12,104 nt of DNA, taken from positions 1 to 12,104 of the forward strand of contig WQZW01000018.1 in the NCBI GenBank assembly GCA_009780545.1, given 5' to 3'. Each line of letters begins with the position of its first letter. Position 1 is the first letter of the stretch. The stretch is from Treponema sp. (GTDB taxonomy: Bacteria; Spirochaetota; Spirochaetia; Treponematales; Breznakiellaceae). Below, in pieces: positions 4,904-12,104 of the stretch. Both the position numbers and the translations under genes were made by a program. The notes under the pieces were generated by a model. The model did not search any database. It had not been told where the DNA came from and saw nothing but the letters and a program-made list of their open reading frames with translations.

Positions 4904-6293
4904 TAACACGATACTGGACGGGGCCATGGGAGTGGCCGGGGCCCAGGCCGACGGACGCTTCGCCGCGATCGGCGTGGCGGAAAAACACGGCGGGGGAATC
5001 CTTACCTTCACCGACCCGGCCCAGGTGGACGCGGCCATCGGCGACGGCCCCCTCCGGGACCTACTGGTGAGCGCCCTGTCGATCTCTCGAACGACCGTAT
5101 CGGCGATCGCCCTGGAGGGAACGGTCGCCGGGAAGGTGTCCGAGGTCGTTCCGGCGGCAGGCAACACGGGGGCCGGGAAGCTGGCCGTGACCGGCAAACC
5201 ACGCAACGAATACAAGGTGACCGTGGCCATCGAGACTGCCGGAGGGCTGAACACGGCAGTCTTCCGTACCACGGTGGACGGGCTGGCCGGCAGGCCGATC
5301 ACGGTCCCCGAGGACGGCAGGCACGAGATGCCCGGAACCGGCCTGACCCTGCGGTTCGAGCCGGGGACCGGATTCGCCGAGGGGGATTCGTTCGGCTTCA
5401 CGGCCACGGAACCTTCGGCCACCAACGGCGAGGTGCTGGCCGCCGTGGACGAAATCCTGGACGCAAAGCTCTCCATAGAGTTCATAGCGGTTGCCGGCAC
5501 CTCGTCCGCCCCGCTCTGGGCCGCCCTTGCTGCAAAGGCGGCCCTGGCCGAAGCCAAGTACCAGTACCTGTTCTTCGTGGCCCAGGGCCGCTACCTCAAG
5601 GACGGGGAAAACGCCGACACGTGGGCCTCCGCCCTCTGCGGCGGGGAGCGGGGCACGGTCTCCTCGACCCGCCTCCAGGTCTGCGCCGGCTGGGTACGGG
5701 AGGCCGACGCCAACGGCTCGGTCGAGCCCAGGGGGATGATCGGAATCTACTGCGGGACCCTGGCCGCACGCAAGGTCCAGGACGGCCCGGACGCGGTGAA
5801 GTTCGGCGGGATGGCCGCCGCGACATCGCTCCTTCCGGAAGGGCTGAACGACGGGCATATCGAGAACCTGAAAAACTCCGGCTACGTCACGGCCCGGAAG
5901 TACGTCGGGCTGAAGGGCATCTACGTCACGAGCGGGCAGATGATGAGCGAGGAGGGCAGCGACTACGACCTGGTCGAGCGCCGGCGGGTTATGGACAAGG
6001 CGTGCCGCAACGTGTACGCCGCCCAGCTTCCCTGCGTCAACGACACGGTGACGGTCGGCGCGGACGGATCACCCGAGGGCATCGAGATGTTCGTCGCCCG
6101 TAGCCGGTCCCCGCTGGAACTGATGAAGACGAACAGGGAGATTTCCGACGGGTACGTCGCCGTCCCGCCGGGCCAGAACATCCTGGCGGACAAGACGATC
6201 AGGACCAAGGTGCGCATCGTGCCGCTGGGCAAGATGTCGTACATCGAGAACGAGATCGCCTACAAAAACCCGGCGATGGGAGGAAACGCATGA
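4884..6293 (+). CDS. Contractile tail sheath protein (DUF2586-like), 469 aa
   Basis: This protein polymerises round the tail tube and contracts to drive it through the cell envelope. The start (MALPGISNTILDG) has GGGAGG 5 bases upstream. Early motifs GVAEKHGGGILTFTDPAQVDAAIG correspond to the sheath N-terminal region that sets up the extended mesh. Residues about 95-190 form a beta-rich inserted domain (KLAVTGKPRNEYKVTVAIETAG to FAEGDSFGFTATEPS) typical of DUF2586. The C-terminal part carries SGQMMSEEGSDYDLVERRRVMDKACRNV, then YVAVPPGQNILADKTIRTKVRIVPLGKMSYIENEI, the conserved sheath end that links neighbouring subunits. The length is normal for Mu gpL-type sheaths. It is the clearest proof that the tail is contractile. 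The stop overlaps the tube start (ATGA). Confidence 0.88.
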   Translation: MALPGISNTILDGAMGVAGAQADGRFAAIGVAEKHGGGILTFTDPAQVDAAIGDGPLRDLLVSALSISRTTVSAIALEGTVAGKVSEVVPAAGNTGAGKLAVTGKPRNEYKVTVAIETAGGLNTAVFRTTVDGLAGRPITVPEDGRHEMPGTGLTLRFEPGTGFAEGDSFGFTATEPSATNGEVLAAVDEILDAKLSIEFIAVAGTSSAPLWAALAAKAALAEAKYQYLFFVAQGRYLKDGENADTWASALCGGERGTVSSTRLQVCAGWVREADANGSVEPRGMIGIYCGTLAARKVQDGPDAVKFGGMAAATSLLPEGLNDGHIENLKNSGYVTARKYVGLKGIYVTSGQMMSEEGSDYDLVERRRVMDKACRNVYAAQLPCVNDTVTVGADGSPEGIEMFVARSRSPLELMKTNREISDGYVAVPPGQNILADKTIRTKVRIVPLGKMSYIENEIAYKNPAMGGNA

Positions 6294-6727
6294 TAAACGG
6301 GGTGATATACGACTTCGAGAGCATCAAGCTGATGCTCCCCTCGGGCCTGAGCATCACCTTCGAGAAGGTGAGCTACAAGGACAAGAAGGACGACGAGGTG
6401 ATCACCGGCTCGAACGGCATCCCCCTCGGCATCGGGCGGGGCGAGTATTCCGGCGAGTGCGAGATCGAGCTGGGACGGGCGGAGTTCGACATGCTGGACG
6501 CGTTCGCCGCCTCCAGCGGAGGCTTCTACAACATGCCGCCGGTACCCATCGTGGTCAGCTACGGGCATGTCGGCCAGGCTCCGGTCACCGACACGCTGAT
6601 GGTGCACTTCACCGAGCGGGACTTTTCCGCGAGCAAGGGCGACAAGAACCTGAAGATTCCCCTGAAGGGAAGCCTGACGATGCCGCTGGTTACCAACGGC
6701 AGGCCGGCATACGTGCCGGGCGTATAA
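6290..6727 (+). CDS. Tail tube protein (Mu gpM-like), 145 aa
   Basis: Stacked rings of this protein form the inner tube. It lies directly after the sheath, starts by ATGA overlap and has GGGAGG 6 bases upstream. The pattern is beta-rich: a strand-loop-strand pair (LMLPSGLSITFEKVSYKDKK), GRGEYSGECEIELGRAEFDML, then PVPIVVSYGHVG, and a final KNLKIPLKGSLTMPLV. The 'GxYSG..EIEL...EF..L' core is the usual tube signature where a helix packs on the beta sandwich. The size is right for this class (about 115-150 residues). Assignment rests on these features and on its place between sheath and chaperone. Confidence 0.82.
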   Translation: MINGVIYDFESIKLMLPSGLSITFEKVSYKDKKDDEVITGSNGIPLGIGRGEYSGECEIELGRAEFDMLDAFAASSGGFYNMPPVPIVVSYGHVGQAPVTDTLMVHFTERDFSASKGDKNLKIPLKGSLTMPLVTNGRPAYVPGV

Positions 6728-6742
6728 ACGAAGGAGAAAAAC

Positions 6743-7084
6743 ATGGAAACGAACAAGGCAAAGATCGACGAGCTGAAGGCCAGGTGGCCCGAGGGCATAT
6801 TCGAGGGCGAGATCGCCTTCCAGGACGCGGACGACCGGCAGCATTCGGTCGAGTTCGTTTGGCGGCGGCCGACCACGGCGGACATCGAAAGCCATGCGAA
6901 AACGTCGCAGAAGAACCCGATCACGGCGAACCTCAACCTGCTCGCCTCGCTGATCGTGCATCCGGAGGCGGGGCCGGTGGTCGAGCGGATACGGGAGTTC
7001 CCGGCGGCGTTCGGCAAGTTCATGGACGAGGCCGTCGTCCCTTTCTTCGGGGCGAACGTCTCGGTGCGGAAGAAAAAGCTGTAA
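6743..7084 (+). CDS. Tail assembly chaperone, short form, 113 aa
   Basis: This is the abundant zero-frame product of the chaperone pair that binds the tape measure before tube assembly (lambda gpG role). AAGGAG lies 6 bases before the ATG. The sequence has a beta hairpin (IFEGEIAFQDADDRQHSVEFVWRRP) then helices (TADIESHAKTS, NPITANLNLLASLIV, and VVERIREFPAAFGKFMDEAVVPFFG). It ends VSVRKKKL. The same shape occurs in E/41-type chaperones of Mu-like and other contractile tails. The position between tube and tape measure and the -1 extension at its end both support the role. It should not be part of the finished particle. Confidence 0.8.
   Translation: METNKAKIDELKARWPEGIFEGEIAFQDADDRQHSVEFVWRRPTTADIESHAKTSQKNPITANLNLLASLIVHPEAGPVVERIREFPAAFGKFMDEAVVPFFGANVSVRKKKL
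7072..7078 (+). promoter_or_regulatory. Probable -1 ribosomal frameshift site (G_AAA_AAG)
   Basis: The zero frame reads AAG AAA AAG CTG TAA, so the slip heptamer is G_AAA_AAG, with the stop codon only 3 bases after it. A -1 slip moves ribosomes into a frame that stays open to 7254. The heptamer is one base off the classical A_AAA_AAG, but the A-site AAG to AAA slip, usually the more important one, is ideal. A perfect 7-pair hairpin (7101-7107 with 7113-7119, loop TTCGT) lies 22 bases downstream. That is further than most stimulators but may help. Confidence 0.7.
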
Positions 7085-7254
7085 CGGACCCCGCCAGGAT
7101 CCGCCTGTTCGTCAGGCGGTTCCTCGGCGAGGACGTGTCGGGCCTGGGAATCGACTCGCTCATGGAAAAGTACGAGGAGGCCCGGGTGGTCAGGGAGTTC
7201 GAGGTCGGCATGATGTGCGAGGCCATCGTGAGGGCGCTGGGAGGCGGCAGGTGA
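7078..7254 (+). CDS. Frameshift extension of the tail assembly chaperone (gpT-like part)
   Basis: No start of its own is visible; it is read by a -1 shift at 7072-7078. After Lys112 the fused protein continues with AVTDPARIRLFVRRFLGEDVSGLG, then two helices (SLMEKYEEARVVREF and VGMMCEAIVRAL), giving a 170-residue long form. The segment is helical and charged, as in other chaperone tails that contact the tape measure. Codon third positions stay GC-rich throughout, so it looks like real coding and not a chance frame. Its stop TGA (7252-7254) overlaps the GTG start of the tape measure. Confidence 0.75.
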   Translation, partial: AVTDPARIRLFVRRFLGEDVSGLGIDSLMEKYEEARVVREFEVGMMCEAIVRALGGGR

Positions 7255-9569
7255 ATTTCGTCAGTTCGATAACTCTTGCGTTCAAGGACTCGTTCTCCGC
7301 CGGCTTTTCCGACGCCAAGGACAGCCTGGCCGGGATGAAGGGGGCCCTGGACGACATCGGGGCCAACCAGTCCATGAACCGGCTTGTCGCCGACATGGAG
7401 ATGATGAACACCATGACCGATCTGATGCGGAAGGCCCTGTCCGACGCGACGGACCGGCCCTCCCGCATCGCCGGCAGCATGGATTCCAGCTTCCGCAACA
7501 TCCAGATCAGCCTCGGGGCGACCAACCAGGAAATGGAAACCACCCGGCGGGAACTGCTGGCCATCGGCGGACGGGCGGTCGGCGGGCCGCAGGCCGTGGC
7601 GAGCGCATTTGCGGACGTGGCCTCCGGCGTGGCCGACGCGTCCAAGCACATGGCGGTTATGAACGCCGCCGTCCTGCTCTCCGAGGCCAACCAGAGCGAC
7701 CTGGCCTCCGCAACCGGGGCCCTGGTCAACGTGATGAACGCCTGGAACCTCTCGGCCGACAATGCCGGGCTTGCCGCCGACATCCTCACGCAGACCGCCC
7801 TGATGGGCGTGGGCTCGATGGACGAGTTCGCCGGGGCCATCGGCAACATCTCGGCTTTGGCGGCGAACGCCGGCATCGGGCTGGACGAGCTGGGGGCATC
7901 CTTTGCGTATGCGACCAACAAAGGCCTGAGCGCCGGGCAGGTCCAAAAGCAGTTGAAAGGCATCATAACGACCCTTGCAAGCCCAAGCGAGGACCTCGCG
8001 AAACTGTACAACTCCCTGGGTTTCGAGTCCGGGCAGGCGATGCTCGCCGAATACGGGCTGGCCGACTCCCTGGCGATGCTGCGGGATGCGGTGGGCGACG
8101 ACGCGGCCTTCTCCGACATGATAGGCTCGCTGGACGCGGCGACGGTCGCCCTGGCCCTGACCGAGGATGCCTACGTGGATTTCGCCACGTCCTTCGGCGA
8201 CGGCATGCTCGGCGTGAGCGAGGCGGCCCGGGGCGTGCAACTGGAATCCATCGAGATGAAGATGGCCCGGCTGGATGCCGCCTCCGCCTCGCTCCAGGCC
8301 CAGATCGGGCAGGACATCAACGGGATCAAGGGCTTTTTCGTGGACATGAAATTCGGTTTTCTGTCCAACGTGGTAAGCCCGATCATGACCAGCCCGCTCG
8401 GCGGGGCCCTTTCCAAGGTGGCCGCCGGGACCGGGATGCTGGTCAAGGGGGTCCTGGACGCGGGATCGGGGGCCATGACCGCCGCCACGCAGATGACCAC
8501 CCTGGCGGCCAACATCTCCAATGCCGGCGGCATCGCCAAGATGTTCAAGCACGGCATGGGGCTGGCCGGGGCGAGCGTCAGGATGATCGCCACCCCGCTC
8601 CGGGTCGCCGGCTCCGGCCTGGCCGGGATGGGCAGGTCCATAATCGGCGCGCTTCCGAGTATCGGCGGCTACATATCCTCGATGTGGGCGAGCGTACCCG
8701 CGACGCTGGCGGCGACGTGGCCGATCCTCGCAATAATCGCCGGGGTCGCGCTTCTGGCCGCCGGCGTTTACCTGCTGATCAAAAACTGGGACGTCGTCGG
8801 GCCGTTCTTCGCCGGGATGTGGGAAAAGGTCAAAGGCTTTTTCTCCGCCGCGTGGGACTGGATCAAGGGAATCATCTTCGGCGCGTCCGACTGGATTCTG
8901 GTCGCGGTTTCGTTTTTTATGCCGTTCATAGGACTTCCCATGCTGATCATAAAACACTGGGATGCGATCAAGGAGTTTTTCGTCAACCTCTGGAACGACC
9001 CGAAGGAGACGATACTCGGATTCATCGACTGGGTGGGCGAAAAGGTGGCCGCACTCATAGCCCCGTTCAAGGCGGTCGGGGACGTGGTCGGCGGCGTGTT
9101 CGAGAAGGTCGGCGGATTTTTCAAGGGGATTTTCGGCGGGGCCAAGGACTCAGGCGCCGCCCTGAACGACGCCTTCGCCGGAGGAATCGAAAGCAACGCC
9201 GGCGCTCCCGGAGCGGCTTTCGGCACCTCCCTTCAGGGCGTGGGAAACCAGATGCCCCACTCGGACGCTCCGGAGGGGCCGCTTTCCACCCTGACCGCAT
9301 CCGGCCGGGCCCTGACGGAGACCTTCGCCTCCGGCATGGATTCAGGCGACCTGCGGGAAAAGGCCGAACTGGTCTTCGGCGCGGCGATGCCGGCCGGCGA
9401 CGTCCCGGCGTTCGCCCCGGGCGATTCCGGAACCCCGGCCGCCGCCTCCGGAGCGCAGACGGTCCACATCGAAAACCTGTACCTCCAGGCCGAGGACTGC
9501 GAGACGGCCCTCGATTTCGTCCGGCAACTCATGCAGTTCGCCGCCCGTCCGCAGGGGGCCCCGGCATGA
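7251..9569 (+). CDS. Tail tape measure protein (TP901/PhageMin_Tail type), 772 aa
   Basis: This protein sits inside the tube, sets tail length and is ejected into the cell at infection. I chose GTG 7251 (reading VNFVSSITLAFKDSF) because GGGAGG lies 6 bases upstream and it overlaps the chaperone stop as GTGA. Residues about 75-320 match the TP901 core: helical with SFRNIQISLGATNQEMETTR, LLSEANQSDLASATGALVNV, then ADILTQTALMGVGSMDEFAG and GIGLDELGASFAYATNKG. Two hydrophobic segments follow: about 485-513 (PILAIIAGVALLAAGVYLLI) and about 548-570 (WILVAVSFFMPFIGLPMLII). Repeated Trp-rich amphipathic helices surround them (FAGMWEKVKGFFSAAWDWIKG), as expected for a membrane-crossing part. At about 1.5 Å per residue the length predicts a tail near 115 nm. 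Confidence 0.92.
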   Translation: MNFVSSITLAFKDSFSAGFSDAKDSLAGMKGALDDIGANQSMNRLVADMEMMNTMTDLMRKALSDATDRPSRIAGSMDSSFRNIQISLGATNQEMETTRRELLAIGGRAVGGPQAVASAFADVASGVADASKHMAVMNAAVLLSEANQSDLASATGALVNVMNAWNLSADNAGLAADILTQTALMGVGSMDEFAGAIGNISALAANAGIGLDELGASFAYATNKGLSAGQVQKQLKGIITTLASPSEDLAKLYNSLGFESGQAMLAEYGLADSLAMLRDAVGDDAAFSDMIGSLDAATVALALTEDAYVDFATSFGDGMLGVSEAARGVQLESIEMKMARLDAASASLQAQIGQDINGIKGFFVDMKFGFLSNVVSPIMTSPLGGALSKVAAGTGMLVKGVLDAGSGAMTAATQMTTLAANISNAGGIAKMFKHGMGLAGASVRMIATPLRVAGSGLAGMGRSIIGALPSIGGYISSMWASVPATLAATWPILAIIAGVALLAAGVYLLIKNWDVVGPFFAGMWEKVKGFFSAAWDWIKGIIFGASDWILVAVSFFMPFIGLPMLIIKHWDAIKEFFVNLWNDPKETILGFIDWVGEKVAALIAPFKAVGDVVGGVFEKVGGFFKGIFGGAKDSGAALNDAFAGGIESNAGAPGAAFGTSLQGVGNQMPHSDAPEGPLSTLTASGRALTETFASGMDSGDLREKAELVFGAAMPAGDVPAFAPGDSGTPAAASGAQTVHIENLYLQAEDCETALDFVRQLMQFAARPQGAPA

Positions 9570-10120
9570 TGCTCGCCATAGACGACGACGCCGGAATCCT
9601 CAGGATAGGCTCGCCCCCGGAGACCCTGCCGGGCATCGTGGACCGGGTGAGGATCGACGGCTCGCTTTTGATCGACGAGGTGGGGATACAGGGACGCTCC
9701 GGCAAGGTCAAGGTCGTGCAGGGATGGAACGACGCGGCGGTCTCCGTCTCGCTGATCCTCCTGGACGATCCCGGCGGGGGCCTGACCAGGTGGGACGCGC
9801 TGAAGCGGCTGGCGGGGGCCTTCCGCAAGGTCGGCGGCGGCGGCAAGCCGGAAACCTACACCCTCGGCCACCCGATGATCGCCGCCTGGGGAACCCGCAA
9901 GATGCTGTTCAAGTCGCTGGAAACGGCGGAGAGCAGGACCGGGCGGAAGATTACCGCCACGCTGGAATTCGTCGAGTACGACAGTTCCGCCGGCGTCGTG
10001 CAGGAACGGCAGGCGGCGGAATCGGGGGCAATGGCGGCCGCACCCTCGCCTTCCCCCTCCCCGCCGATTTCCGACGGGCAAAGGCGCGGACTGGGAACCC
10101 TGGAGGCCAGATATGGGTGA
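9566..10120 (+). CDS. Baseplate hub adaptor / tail-end protein (DUF6046- or XkdP-like position), 184 aa
   Basis: It starts at ATG 9566 overlapping the tape measure stop; a second ATG follows at 9569. The core has an Ig-like beta pattern (IVDRVRIDGSLLIDEVGIQGRSG, then AAVSVSLILLDDPGG), a helix with TRWDALKRLAGAFRKVGG, then TYTLGHPMIAAWGTRKMLF and RKITATLEFVEYD. The last two recall proteins between tape measure and gpD-type hub in Myoviridae-like tails, which connect the tube to the hub and often carry a LysM domain. No LysM is visible here. The C terminus is a Ser/Pro linker (APSPSPSPP) and a short basic end. The job is inferred from place and pattern. Confidence 0.65.
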   Translation: MMLAIDDDAGILRIGSPPETLPGIVDRVRIDGSLLIDEVGIQGRSGKVKVVQGWNDAAVSVSLILLDDPGGGLTRWDALKRLAGAFRKVGGGGKPETYTLGHPMIAAWGTRKMLFKSLETAESRTGRKITATLEFVEYDSSAGVVQERQAAESGAMAAAPSPSPSPPISDGQRRGLGTLEARYG

Positions 10121-10862
10121 GCGGATGCTGCGGCCGGTCCTGGAGGTTTCCGTCGCCGGTTCCGTTCCGGAGGCGAGGCCCTCCGTCTTCCGGCTCGTCA
10201 CCGACCGGGAGTACCGGACGGCCGTCGCCTCGCTGGAGTTCCCCCGGGATGCGGAAGTCGGGGGGAAGGGCGATCCGGTGACCGTGCATCTTTCGGGCGA
10301 AAACGGGCGGAGCCTCCTCTTTACCGGGGAGGTCCTTTCGGCGGCGGTAACCGGAGGCCTGCGGTTCCTCCGGCTTGCCGACGGCCATGCGAAGCTCTGC
10401 CGGACCGCCGTGACCGCCGCCTACCGCAAGGAGACGGCGGAGGCGATCCTCGGCGACGCCCTGGATGCCGCCGGGATCGGGGCCAGGGCAATTACCTGCC
10501 CGGCCGTGGAGGTGGCGAGGTTCTCCACCGGCACGGTCCCCGCCGACCGCCTGATCGAGCTGCTGGTCAAGACGCTTGAGGAGCATGGCCACCGCGGCCT
10601 CCGCTTCTTTTTCGACGAGGCCGACACCTTCCGGTTCGGCACCTGCGGGGACACCGGCCGGCACGAGGGCGGAACCTACGAATTCCGTACCCGCAGGGAC
10701 ATCGTCGCCCGGGGCGAGGACCGGATCGAGGTCCTGCCCCTCCCGATACGGCACTCCATGCCCGTTACCGTGGACGGCACCGGGTTTTGGGTGCGGAGGA
10801 CCGAGCTCCGCCTCTCCGGTTCCCGCTCCGGGCTCCGGCTTTGGCTTTCGGAGGAGGGATGA
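10113..10862 (+). CDS. Baseplate hub protein, gpD / Mu gp44-like, 249 aa
   Basis: This probably forms the trimeric hub that joins tube to spike. GGAGG lies 6 bases before ATG 10113, inside the preceding gene. The order of elements fits gpD-type hubs: a beta-rich start (LEVSVAGSVP), then PVTVHLSGENGRSLLFTGEVLSAAV, a 'KETAEAILGDALDAAGI' helix, TVPADRLIELLVKTLEEHG, and FFFDEADTFRFG. The last is the segment where most gpD proteins read 'D..g.l.fg'. The C-terminal beta part is short and ends WVRRTELRLSGS. At 249 residues it is smaller than P2 gpD, so the last domain is compact. Its stop overlaps the spike gene start. Confidence 0.75.
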   Translation: MGERMLRPVLEVSVAGSVPEARPSVFRLVTDREYRTAVASLEFPRDAEVGGKGDPVTVHLSGENGRSLLFTGEVLSAAVTGGLRFLRLADGHAKLCRTAVTAAYRKETAEAILGDALDAAGIGARAITCPAVEVARFSTGTVPADRLIELLVKTLEEHGHRGLRFFFDEADTFRFGTCGDTGRHEGGTYEFRTRRDIVARGEDRIEVLPLPIRHSMPVTVDGTGFWVRRTELRLSGSRSGLRLWLSEEG

Positions 10863-11428
10863 TGCTGCCGGAAAACGTCCTCGCCAACCTGCTGGAGGCG
10901 ATGCTGCCGAACCGCGCCGCCCCCGCGCTGGCCCGGGTGACCAGGGCCCACGAGGGGCCGGGCAAGAACCGCTATTCCTGCGACGTGTCGGTGCTGACCG
11001 CCGGCACGCTGGAGGAGACCGGCCGCGAGATCGCCGAGGTCCCGATCAGCCCGATCTGGGCCGGACGGGGCGGCAAGGGCATCTACGCCGTCCCGCCTGC
11101 GGGCCAGGTGGTGGTCGTGGAGTTCATCGGCTGGAACCCGGCCTTTCCCTACATCTCCGGCATCTGGGCCGACGAGTACGAGGCCGGCGAGTTCGGGAAG
11201 GGCCAGTTTGTGGTCACGGACGGCGGGGGGACCAAGTTCGGCATCGACGTGGATTCCCTGTTCATGTTCGAGACGCAAAAGCAGAGCCTGAGGAAGGTGC
11301 TCGACAGAATATGCGAGGTCGCGGCGAAGATACAGACCAAGGGTGCCCCGCCGCAGCACTTCGGGAGCCCGGACTGGATACAGGAAATGCTGGGGATTCA
11401 AAAAGACATCGGGGAGTTGCTGAAGTGA
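10862..11428 (+). CDS. Baseplate spike / assembly protein, gpV or Mu gp45-like, 188 aa
   Basis: Two adjacent ATG codons exist (10859 and 10862). I prefer 10862 because GGAGG at 10850-10854 is then 7 bases away; 10859 would add one Met. After a helix (VLANLLEAMLPN) comes an OB-fold: APALARVTRAHEGPG, YSCDVSVLTAG, then IYAVPPAGQVVVVEFIGWNP and PYISGIWADEYEAGEF, the usual 'pP..G..V.v.F...P.v.g' spike pattern. The C-terminal third is a helix-rich tail (QSLRKVLDRICEVAAKIQTKG and an amphipathic GIQKDIGELLK end) instead of a long beta-helix needle. The piercing tip may therefore be supplied by another protein, possibly the small one that follows. Confidence 0.78.
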   Translation: MLPENVLANLLEAMLPNRAAPALARVTRAHEGPGKNRYSCDVSVLTAGTLEETGREIAEVPISPIWAGRGGKGIYAVPPAGQVVVVEFIGWNPAFPYISGIWADEYEAGEFGKGQFVVTDGGGTKFGIDVDSLFMFETQKQSLRKVLDRICEVAAKIQTKGAPPQHFGSPDWIQEMLGIQKDIGELLK

Positions 11429-11441
11429 GGGGGAAGACGGG

Positions 11442-11714
11442 ATGGCGATGAACGCGAAGTCCCTTGAATCGGACTTGAAAGGCGATTTTATCCGCATAAA
11501 CCGGGAATGCGAAAAGGATTCCGGCATATCGCCGGACAAGTACGCCGAGATGATGGCCGAGTCCATCGCCTCGCGTTTGGTGGATCATATAACCAAGTAT
11601 GCGGAAGTGACCACGAGCGTCACCGGCTCGTCGGTGGTGACGGGAGTGGCGGCCGGGGTACCGGTGACGGGTTCCGGAGCGGTGACGGGCACGGGCAAAG
11701 GGAAGGTGTCGTGA
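11442..11714 (+). CDS. Small VTG-repeat protein after the spike gene, 90 aa
   Basis: This is a two-part protein. The first about 56 residues are helical and charged (SLESDLKGDFIRINREC, then YAEMMAESIASRLVDHITKYAEV). The rest is low-complexity beta-like repeat with VTGS, VVTG, PVTGSG and AVTGTG, ending GKGKVS. A comparable helical start and 'T..G.G...TGTG..S' ending is, as I recall, seen in uncharacterised small proteins between spike and wedge genes of other Mu-like phages. That makes it a conserved tail component and not noise. The start ATG 11442 has only a weak GAGGGGG upstream; ATG 11448 is an alternative. The stop overlaps the next start (GTGA). Confidence 0.7.
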   Translation: MAMNAKSLESDLKGDFIRINRECEKDSGISPDKYAEMMAESIASRLVDHITKYAEVTTSVTGSSVVTGVAAGVPVTGSGAVTGTGKGKVS

Positions 11715-12085
11715 CGGTGGATTACGGGACGGACCTCAAACTGACGGACGACGACATAGTCTTCACCCCGGACGGGGACGTGGAGACGGTTTCCGGACCT
11801 GCCTGCGTCGCCCAGGACATAGCCCGGACGCTGAAGACCGCCCCCGGAAGGCTGGCCTGGGACAGGGATGCCGGAAGCTCGATGCCCCTGATGCTCAACG
11901 ATTCCGGCATCGAAGCGGGCGCGGCGGTCGCCGAACTGGAGCGGGTCGCCGAGGACGATCCCAGGGTCGATCCCCTGAGCGTCCGCGCCCGGAGCGTCGG
12001 ACAGGGAAGGTTCCGGCTGGAGTTCCGCCCCCTCGGGGCGGTGGCGGCCGAAACCCTGGAGTACGACCTGAAGGAGCGGCCATGA
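11711..12085 (+). CDS. Baseplate wedge protein, gpW / gp25 / Mu gp46-like, 124 aa
   Basis: I chose GTG 11711, which overlaps the preceding TGA (GTGA), with GGAAGG a few bases upstream. The protein has the GPW_gp25 pattern: GTDLKLTDDDIVFTPDGDVETVSG, a central helix VAQDIARTLKTAPG, then LAWDRDAGSSMPLML and a late strand RFRLEFRPLGAVAAETLEYDL. In contractile tails gp25 anchors the wedges to the sheath end and starts sheath polymerisation. The size is right. Its stop overlaps the next ATG (ATGA), where a gpJ-like wedge gene is expected. Confidence 0.82.
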   Translation: MTVDYGTDLKLTDDDIVFTPDGDVETVSGPACVAQDIARTLKTAPGRLAWDRDAGSSMPLMLNDSGIEAGAAVAELERVAEDDPRVDPLSVRARSVGQGRFRLEFRPLGAVAAETLEYDLKERP

Positions 12086-12104
12086 ACGAAAGCTGGATAG
12101 ACAA
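12082..12104 (+). CDS. Start of the next baseplate gene (gpJ / Mu gp47-like expected), partial
   Basis: ATG at 12082 overlaps the preceding TGA. Seven complete codons are visible (MNESWID) before the window ends. Placement directly after a gp25-like gene predicts a baseplate J protein, but the visible residues cannot confirm it. AAGGAGCGGC just upstream supplies a good ribosome binding site. Confidence 0.6.

Noticed and set aside
5061..5858. A 265-codon minus-strand frame opposite the sheath gene.
   Set aside because: It is a shadow of the sheath; no ribosome binding site or promoter and atypical composition.
7020..8957. A 645-codon minus-strand frame opposite the tape measure.
   Set aside because: Its protein is His/Gly/Arg-rich and low in normal hydrophobic pattern; it is the antisense of a clear TP901-type gene with strong coding features.
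1..12104. tRNA genes, CRISPR arrays, insertion sequences, attachment sites.
   Set aside because: I read for cloverleaf patterns, regular spaced repeats, transposase motifs and terminal inverted repeats and saw none that I could support.

Overview
The window is a contiguous piece of the late (virion) region of a contractile-tailed, Mu-like phage or prophage. Nearly everything is on the + strand in the order head, neck, tail, baseplate. Junctions are very tight: many ATGA or GTGA overlaps, with GGAGG-type ribosome binding sites buried in the preceding gene. No integrase, transposase, terminase, lysis or host gene is present, so the sequence alone does not show whether this is a prophage or a free phage. 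The DNA is GC-rich (about two thirds by eye). It favours CGG for Arg but also uses AGG and ATA freely. The tail type and ribosome binding sites suit a bacterial, probably Gram-negative, host. I cannot name the genus.

Head (1-3512): the tail of an upstream gene, then a 600-base interruption, then a Mu I/Z-like maturation protease with an internally started scaffold, a DUF2190-type decoration protein, the major capsid protein and a Mu gp36-type (DUF1320) head-tail joining protein. Neck (3512-4497): a Mu gpG/Phage_tail_S-type tail completion protein and a probable tail terminator. Tail (4613-9569): a small gp38-position protein, a DUF2586-type sheath, the tube, a tail assembly chaperone with a probable -1 ribosomal frameshift extension, and a TP901-type tape measure of about 772 residues. 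Baseplate (9566-12104): a hub adaptor, a gpD-like hub, a gpV/gp45-like spike, a small VTG-rich protein, a gp25/gpW-like wedge protein and the first codons of the next gene (baseplate J expected).

The least ordinary part is 108-724. It holds a 113-residue gene on the opposite strand with its own near-consensus sigma70 promoter (TTGACG, 17 bases, TACAAT). Behind that promoter is a strong GC hairpin flanked by T-runs in both directions. Next to it is an AT-richer stretch with three TTTGAA repeats spaced about one helical turn apart, just before the protease gene. This looks like an autonomously transcribed accessory gene (a 'moron') plus a control region that splits the late operon, at the place where Mu keeps its late promoter upstream of gene I.
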